From J095 sp964517605 (GTDB lineage: Bacteria > Chloroflexota > Anaerolineae > 4572-78 > J111): DNA of 64,000 nt. The translations under genes were made by a program, and so were the position numbers. The notes beneath the pieces were generated by a model. The model saw nothing but the letters and a program-made list of their open reading frames with translations. It had not been told where the DNA came from and searched no databases. Positions 61,331 to 64,000 of the stretch are shown here, in pieces (positions within the stretch are counted from its first letter, which is position 1; each line of letters starts with the position of its first letter). The DNA is taken from contig CAZFCE010000009.1 in NCBI GenBank assembly GCA_964517605.1, forward strand, positions 119,267 through 183,266, written 5' to 3'.

Positions 61331-62260
61331 TTAAAATATCTGGTAGGGTACCGCTAACAGCACATGCGTACCGCGATTGGGTTCGCTAAAAACGCGGAGT
61401 TGGCCATTGATTAAATCGGCGTAGTCTACCATGCGGGCCAGGCCAAAATTTTTTTTGGAGATGTCAACCCGATCCGAAGCCATGCCTTCGCCGTTATCAA
61501 TCACGCTAAACTCAAAGCAACCGTGGTTTTCTTCAAATACCACTTCAACGCGGGTGGCGTTGGCGTGATGATGCACGTTTTGCAGCGCCTCCTGAATCAC
61601 CCGAAAAATCGCCACCTCGATGGTGTTGGGCAGCCGGCCCAGGTTGGTGTTGATGCGCAACTCGGTGTGGAGGTTGGTGCGGGCTTCATACTGTTCCAGA
61701 TAGCGCCGAATACCGCCGCCCAAACCAAAGTTGCTTAGAATAGCCGCCGGCTCCAAATCGGTGATGACGCTGCGAATATCGGCCAGCCCCTGTTCCAACT
61801 CGCGTTGCAACGCATCAAGCCCCACCGATACAGCGGTAGTGTCGTTTGCGCCAAGCAAATGCCGGCTGGAGGCCAGCTCAAACACGGCGTTGGCCAGCAG
61901 TTGCCCCACGCTGTCTTCCAGTTCGCGGGCCAACTGGCTACGTTCTTCTTCCTGACTTTGTAAGATTTTTATCTGGGTCCAGTGGTCATCGTTGGTGGGA
62001 GGGGCCTCAAGGCCATTTTGCAGGTAGGTTTGCAGCGTGTTGCTGCGTTGCGATAGTTTGGCCAGTTGTTGCCCAATCTGGAGCAGCCGGGCGGTTGCCG
62101 GTTCAACAACGGGATGACGGCCATTAGCCCCGGCGACGCGGGATTCCTCAAATGCGGCAAAGGCTACCTGCGCTAACTTTTCAAGGTTAGCCCCGGTTTC
62201 CCGTAACAGAACGGTGGCCTCGGCCACAAGTTGCTCCAGCACTTCTTTTTCTTCAGTCAT
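61331..62260 (-). CDS. NarL-type histidine kinase homologue lacking the phospho-acceptor His
   Basis: The ATG at 62260 (MTEEKEVLEQ) is chosen because the promoter -10 lies at 62300-62305; longer readings would overlap it. The product has about 309 residues with no membrane helix. The HisKA_3 motif reads SQLARELEDSVGQ: Glu115 (codon GAA at 61916-61918) replaces the catalytic His. The ATPase domain looks intact: VIQEALQN with Glu224 and Asn228, VIDNGEGM (G1) and FGLARMVDYADLI (G2). It is therefore a likely pseudokinase for autophosphorylation that may still bind or hydrolyse ATP and phosphorylate a partner. It is the first gene of the module. Confidence 0.88.
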   Translation of the reverse strand: MTEEKEVLEQLVAEATVLLRETGANLEKLAQVAFAAFEESRVAGANGRHPVVEPATARLLQIGQQLAKLSQRSNTLQTYLQNGLEAPPTNDDHWTQIKILQSQEEERSQLARELEDSVGQLLANAVFELASSRHLLGANDTTAVSVGLDALQRELEQGLADIRSVITDLEPAAILSNFGLGGGIRRYLEQYEARTNLHTELRINTNLGRLPNTIEVAIFRVIQEALQNVHHHANATRVEVVFEENHGCFEFSVIDNGEGMASDRVDISKKNFGLARMVDYADLINGQLRVFSEPNRGTHVLLAVPYQIF

Positions 62261-62299
62261 CCCAGTGAAGGCTCCGGCACGGCAACGTAACGCGGGTAA

Positions 62300-62329
62300 A
62301 TTATACCACATGCCGTTAGCTTGGTGCAA
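62300..62329 (-). promoter_or_regulatory. Promoter of the two-kinase operon
   Basis: On the minus strand, TTGCAC (62324-62329), an 18-bp spacer ending in GTGG, then a perfect TATAAT (62300-62305). The start is near 62293, leaving about 33 nt of leader to the ATG at 62260. Confidence 0.8.
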
Positions 62330-62351
62330 GCGAGTTTAAAATGGTTAAGAA

Positions 62352-62414
62352 TTCCAAATTTGGCTAAAAACTCTACCTTCTTGAAGCTCCGGCTTCATTT
62401 TCTTCCAGGAAGGT
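62352..62414. repeat. Second copy of the TTCCAAATTTGGCT palindromic repeat
   Basis: TTCCAAATTTGGCT (62352-62365) is identical to 22894-22907. It is followed by ACCTTCTTGAAG (62375-62386), a GAAGC/GCTTC hairpin (62383-62396) and CTTCCAGGAAGGT (62402-62414). The order matches the element after the esterase, though the arms have diverged. Confidence 0.6.
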
Positions 62415-62462
62415 TAAATGCTAAACCGGCGTCTCAACGCGCGGGCGAGAATGCGGAGAATC

Positions 62463-62490
62463 AAAAACGCCCGGCAATCCGGGCGTTTTT
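62463..62490. terminator. Bidirectional Rho-independent terminator after the LysR gene
   Basis: AAAAACGCCCGG (62463-62474), a CAAT loop, then CCGGGCGTTTTT (62479-62490). On the minus strand it ends the LysR transcript 18 bp after the stop codon. Confidence 0.92.
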
Positions 62491-62508
62491 ACTGGCCTCA
62501 ACAAAATT

Positions 62509-63525
62509 TTAAGCCGGGCTGAGGACGGCTTCTATCCCCGGCAAAAACGCCCCGTTGGCCGTTACAAATTGCGCATGCGATAACGGAGTTGGCAGAATGC
62601 CCGTTTGCGAAAATTCTTCGAGCATTTTCCCCATTGACGGCTGGGTTACAAAATCCCAAAATTCGGTTTTGGCCCGCGTGGCCGGGTGGCGCGAACTGTA
62701 GGCAATAAACGTTTCGCGGCGCAGCGAGATGCCATTCACCTGAACTTCTTTGAGTTTGCCCAATTCAATCCCGCGCTGGGCAATGGCTCTGGACACAAAC
62801 GCCACGCCGATACCTTCTTCAACCGCCATGCTCACGGCCTCGGAGTTGCCCAGTTCTAAAACCACCCGCAAATCCGATACATTCAGCCCGCACTCTTTGA
62901 GCGAAATTTCAACCTCGTCGCGGGTGCCGGATTCCTGTTCGCGCAGAATAAAATCGGCTTGCTGCAATTCTTCCGGAAAAACCGCCTCACGCCGGCTCCA
63001 CGGATGGTTGGTTGGTGCAATCAAAACCACATAATCGGTAAAAAACTGGCGATAAATAACATCCTTGCCAATGGGTTCGGCGCTGACCACAGCCAGTTGC
63101 ACCGTGCCATTCCCCATTTCATCCAGCACAATATCGCGGTTGTGGTTAAGGATGGACATCTGCACCCCCGGATGCAACCGCCGAAACCGGGCCGCCAGAT
63201 GCGGCAAAATATATTTGCCGGTGGCGGTGCTGCAACCAATTCTTAAATGGCCCACCACATCCCCTTTTAACGATTCAATTTCCTCTTCAATGCGGGTAGC
63301 CCGGTTAACAATATCCCGCGCCAGCGGCAATAACACTTTACCCCGCTCCGACAGGGTTAAACTTCGGCCAGAGCGATAAAATAACTGCACATCCAGCTTT
63401 TTTTCCAGCGCCCTGATCTGCATGCTAACGGCCGGTTGCGTTAAATTTAAATGCCGGGCCGCTTCGGAGAAATTTTCTGTTTCCGCCGCAACCAAAAATA
63501 CGTTCAGTTCATAAATATCCAGCAT
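62509..63525 (-). CDS. LysR-family transcriptional regulator
   Basis: The ATG at 63525 (MLDIYELNVF) has a GGGGGAG ribosome binding site at normal distance; the longer frame adds an unrelated basic stretch. The product has about 338 residues. The winged helix-turn-helix (1-60) reads FLVAAETENFSEAARHLNLTQPAVSMQIRALEKKLDVQLFYR. The effector domain starts near 88 (GHLRIGCSTATGKYILP), with VILREQESGTRDE-like and NSEAVSMAVEEGIGVAFVSR segments, as in the CysB/CbbR-like group. The C-terminus has ~35 extra residues after the effector domain. No adjacent target operon lies in the window, so the regulated pathway is unknown. The upstream AT-rich region probably holds its promoter. Confidence 0.93.
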   Translation of the reverse strand: MLDIYELNVFLVAAETENFSEAARHLNLTQPAVSMQIRALEKKLDVQLFYRSGRSLTLSERGKVLLPLARDIVNRATRIEEEIESLKGDVVGHLRIGCSTATGKYILPHLAARFRRLHPGVQMSILNHNRDIVLDEMGNGTVQLAVVSAEPIGKDVIYRQFFTDYVVLIAPTNHPWSRREAVFPEELQQADFILREQESGTRDEVEISLKECGLNVSDLRVVLELGNSEAVSMAVEEGIGVAFVSRAIAQRGIELGKLKEVQVNGISLRRETFIAYSSRHPATRAKTEFWDFVTQPSMGKMLEEFSQTGILPTPLSHAQFVTANGAFLPGIEAVLSPA

Positions 63526-64000
63526 AACAACTGCTCCCCCCGATTCCCTGCTCTGGCGTTTTTTGTGGCAATTCTGTCCGCCCAATCAACCACTTGACAA
63601 TGATTTACTTATTAAAAAATTGTTTTGTATATGTTTTTTTTATATATCTTGTGAAGATTGTAACATGTTTATTTAGAAAAAACAACAAGTAAAATTGCCT
63701 ATTTTTACCATTAACCCAACACCACCACGCGCACCGATTTTGCAGAAAAGTGACGATTGTCACCCAACATGGTGACATGTGTCACTGTTAGAACTACAAA
63801 GTTTTGCTTATTATATAAACAAGCGGTTCTTGATTTTGGTTATACAAAAATTTTGTTACCGATCACCCCTAACCACTTTCCGTTGCCCTCCTAATTATTA
63901 TTTATACACACCCCATAAATTCACATTGAGCAGTATTCAGCTATTTTCCTTAGGACTTACGCAAGAGTCATAGGAATAGACGGATGTTTGAGTTGGGCAA
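63526..64000. other. AT-rich gene-less region at the right end
   Basis: These 475 bp carry no convincing gene. The base composition is far more AT-rich than the rest of the window, especially 63590-63720 with A/T runs and TATATAT. It includes a TTGACA word at 63593-63598 and the CRP-like double site at 63750-63785. Near the edge, AGGACTTACGCA (63952-63963) recalls the end of some insertion sequences, but no inverted partner is inside the window. It is probably the regulatory region between lysR and a divergent gene beyond 64000. Confidence 0.55.
63750..63785. promoter_or_regulatory. Two phased CRP-type operator sites
   Basis: GTGACGATTGTCAC (63750-63763) and GTGACATGTGTCAC (63772-63785) each fit GTGA-N6-TCAC, the core of the CRP consensus. 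Their centres are 22 bp apart, about two helical turns. Together they form a larger dyad, AGTGAC-N4-GTCACC-N6-GGTGAC-N4-GTCACT. The binding protein must be encoded elsewhere, since the CRP-like protein in this window has no DNA-binding domain. Confidence 0.65.

Noticed and set aside
63779..63973. Small plus-strand frame of 64 codons in the AT-rich region
   Set aside because: It has no ribosome binding site, its start overlaps the CRP-like site, and it has no recognisable protein pattern.
63952..63980. Insertion-sequence end (AGGACTTACGCA)
   Set aside because: Only one end is visible, with no partner inverted repeat or transposase in the window, so it is left as a remark.

Overview
The window looks like a chromosomal segment of a Chloroflexota bacterium, probably Anaerolineae-like. 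This is inferred from gene content and not proven. The DNA is GC-rich, except for an AT-rich stretch at the right end. The gene set is typical of that phylum: many GT-C membrane glycosyltransferases, DUF2079 and YfhO-type proteins, SH3/PA14 lipoproteins, an ILEI-domain fusion, and a Tad secretion locus with CpaB but no secretin. No rRNA, tRNA or CRISPR array was seen.

Region 1 (1-38,440) is a glycoconjugate assembly block. Two O-antigen-ligase-like proteins, about a dozen polytopic GT-C-type proteins (GT39, GT87, PIG-V-like, YfhO-like, DUF2079), two polyprenol-phosphate mannose synthase-like GT2 enzymes and two other GT2 enzymes lie together with an SGNH hydrolase, an alpha/beta esterase, a PA14/SH3 lipoprotein, a FlgD-like-domain lipoprotein and a cyclic-nucleotide-binding protein without a DNA-binding domain. 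The left part (1-21,730) is mostly on the minus strand and the right part (21,872-38,365) on the plus strand. Many neighbours overlap by ATGA, so translation is probably coupled. The likely logic is that the DPM1-like enzymes charge polyprenol phosphate with sugar, the GT-C proteins transfer it outside the membrane, and the ligase-like proteins polymerise or attach the product. Several of these genes carry inserted repetitive DNA: two heptanucleotide tandem repeats and one MITE-like palindromic element, all read through in frame.

Region 2 (38,460-40,167, minus strand) holds hpf, comF and a DUF192 gene. Region 3 (40,167-59,303, minus strand) is a Tad export locus: tadC, tadB, tadA, tadZ (with an intact receiver domain), cpaB, a TadG with a von Willebrand A domain, a TadE-like protein, a small membrane protein, a secreted beta-propeller-like protein and a 1,879-residue TadE-headed surface protein. 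No Flp pilin, prepilin peptidase or secretin is present in the window. The apparatus may therefore serve giant TadE/TadG surface proteins instead of, or as well as, a classical pilus.

Region 4 (59,484-62,260, minus strand) is a two-component module in which one response regulator sits between two NarL-type histidine kinases. The first kinase has Glu in place of the phospho-acceptor His. The second keeps the His but has lost the usual N-box Glu, which suggests an obligate hetero-kinase. Region 5 is a LysR regulator, then an AT-rich gene-less stretch with two phased CRP-like operator sites.

Most promoters that can be recognised share an extended -10 (TGG directly before TAnnAT). Several plus-strand glycosyltransferase genes begin 7-9 nt after the -10, which points to leaderless or nearly leaderless mRNAs.
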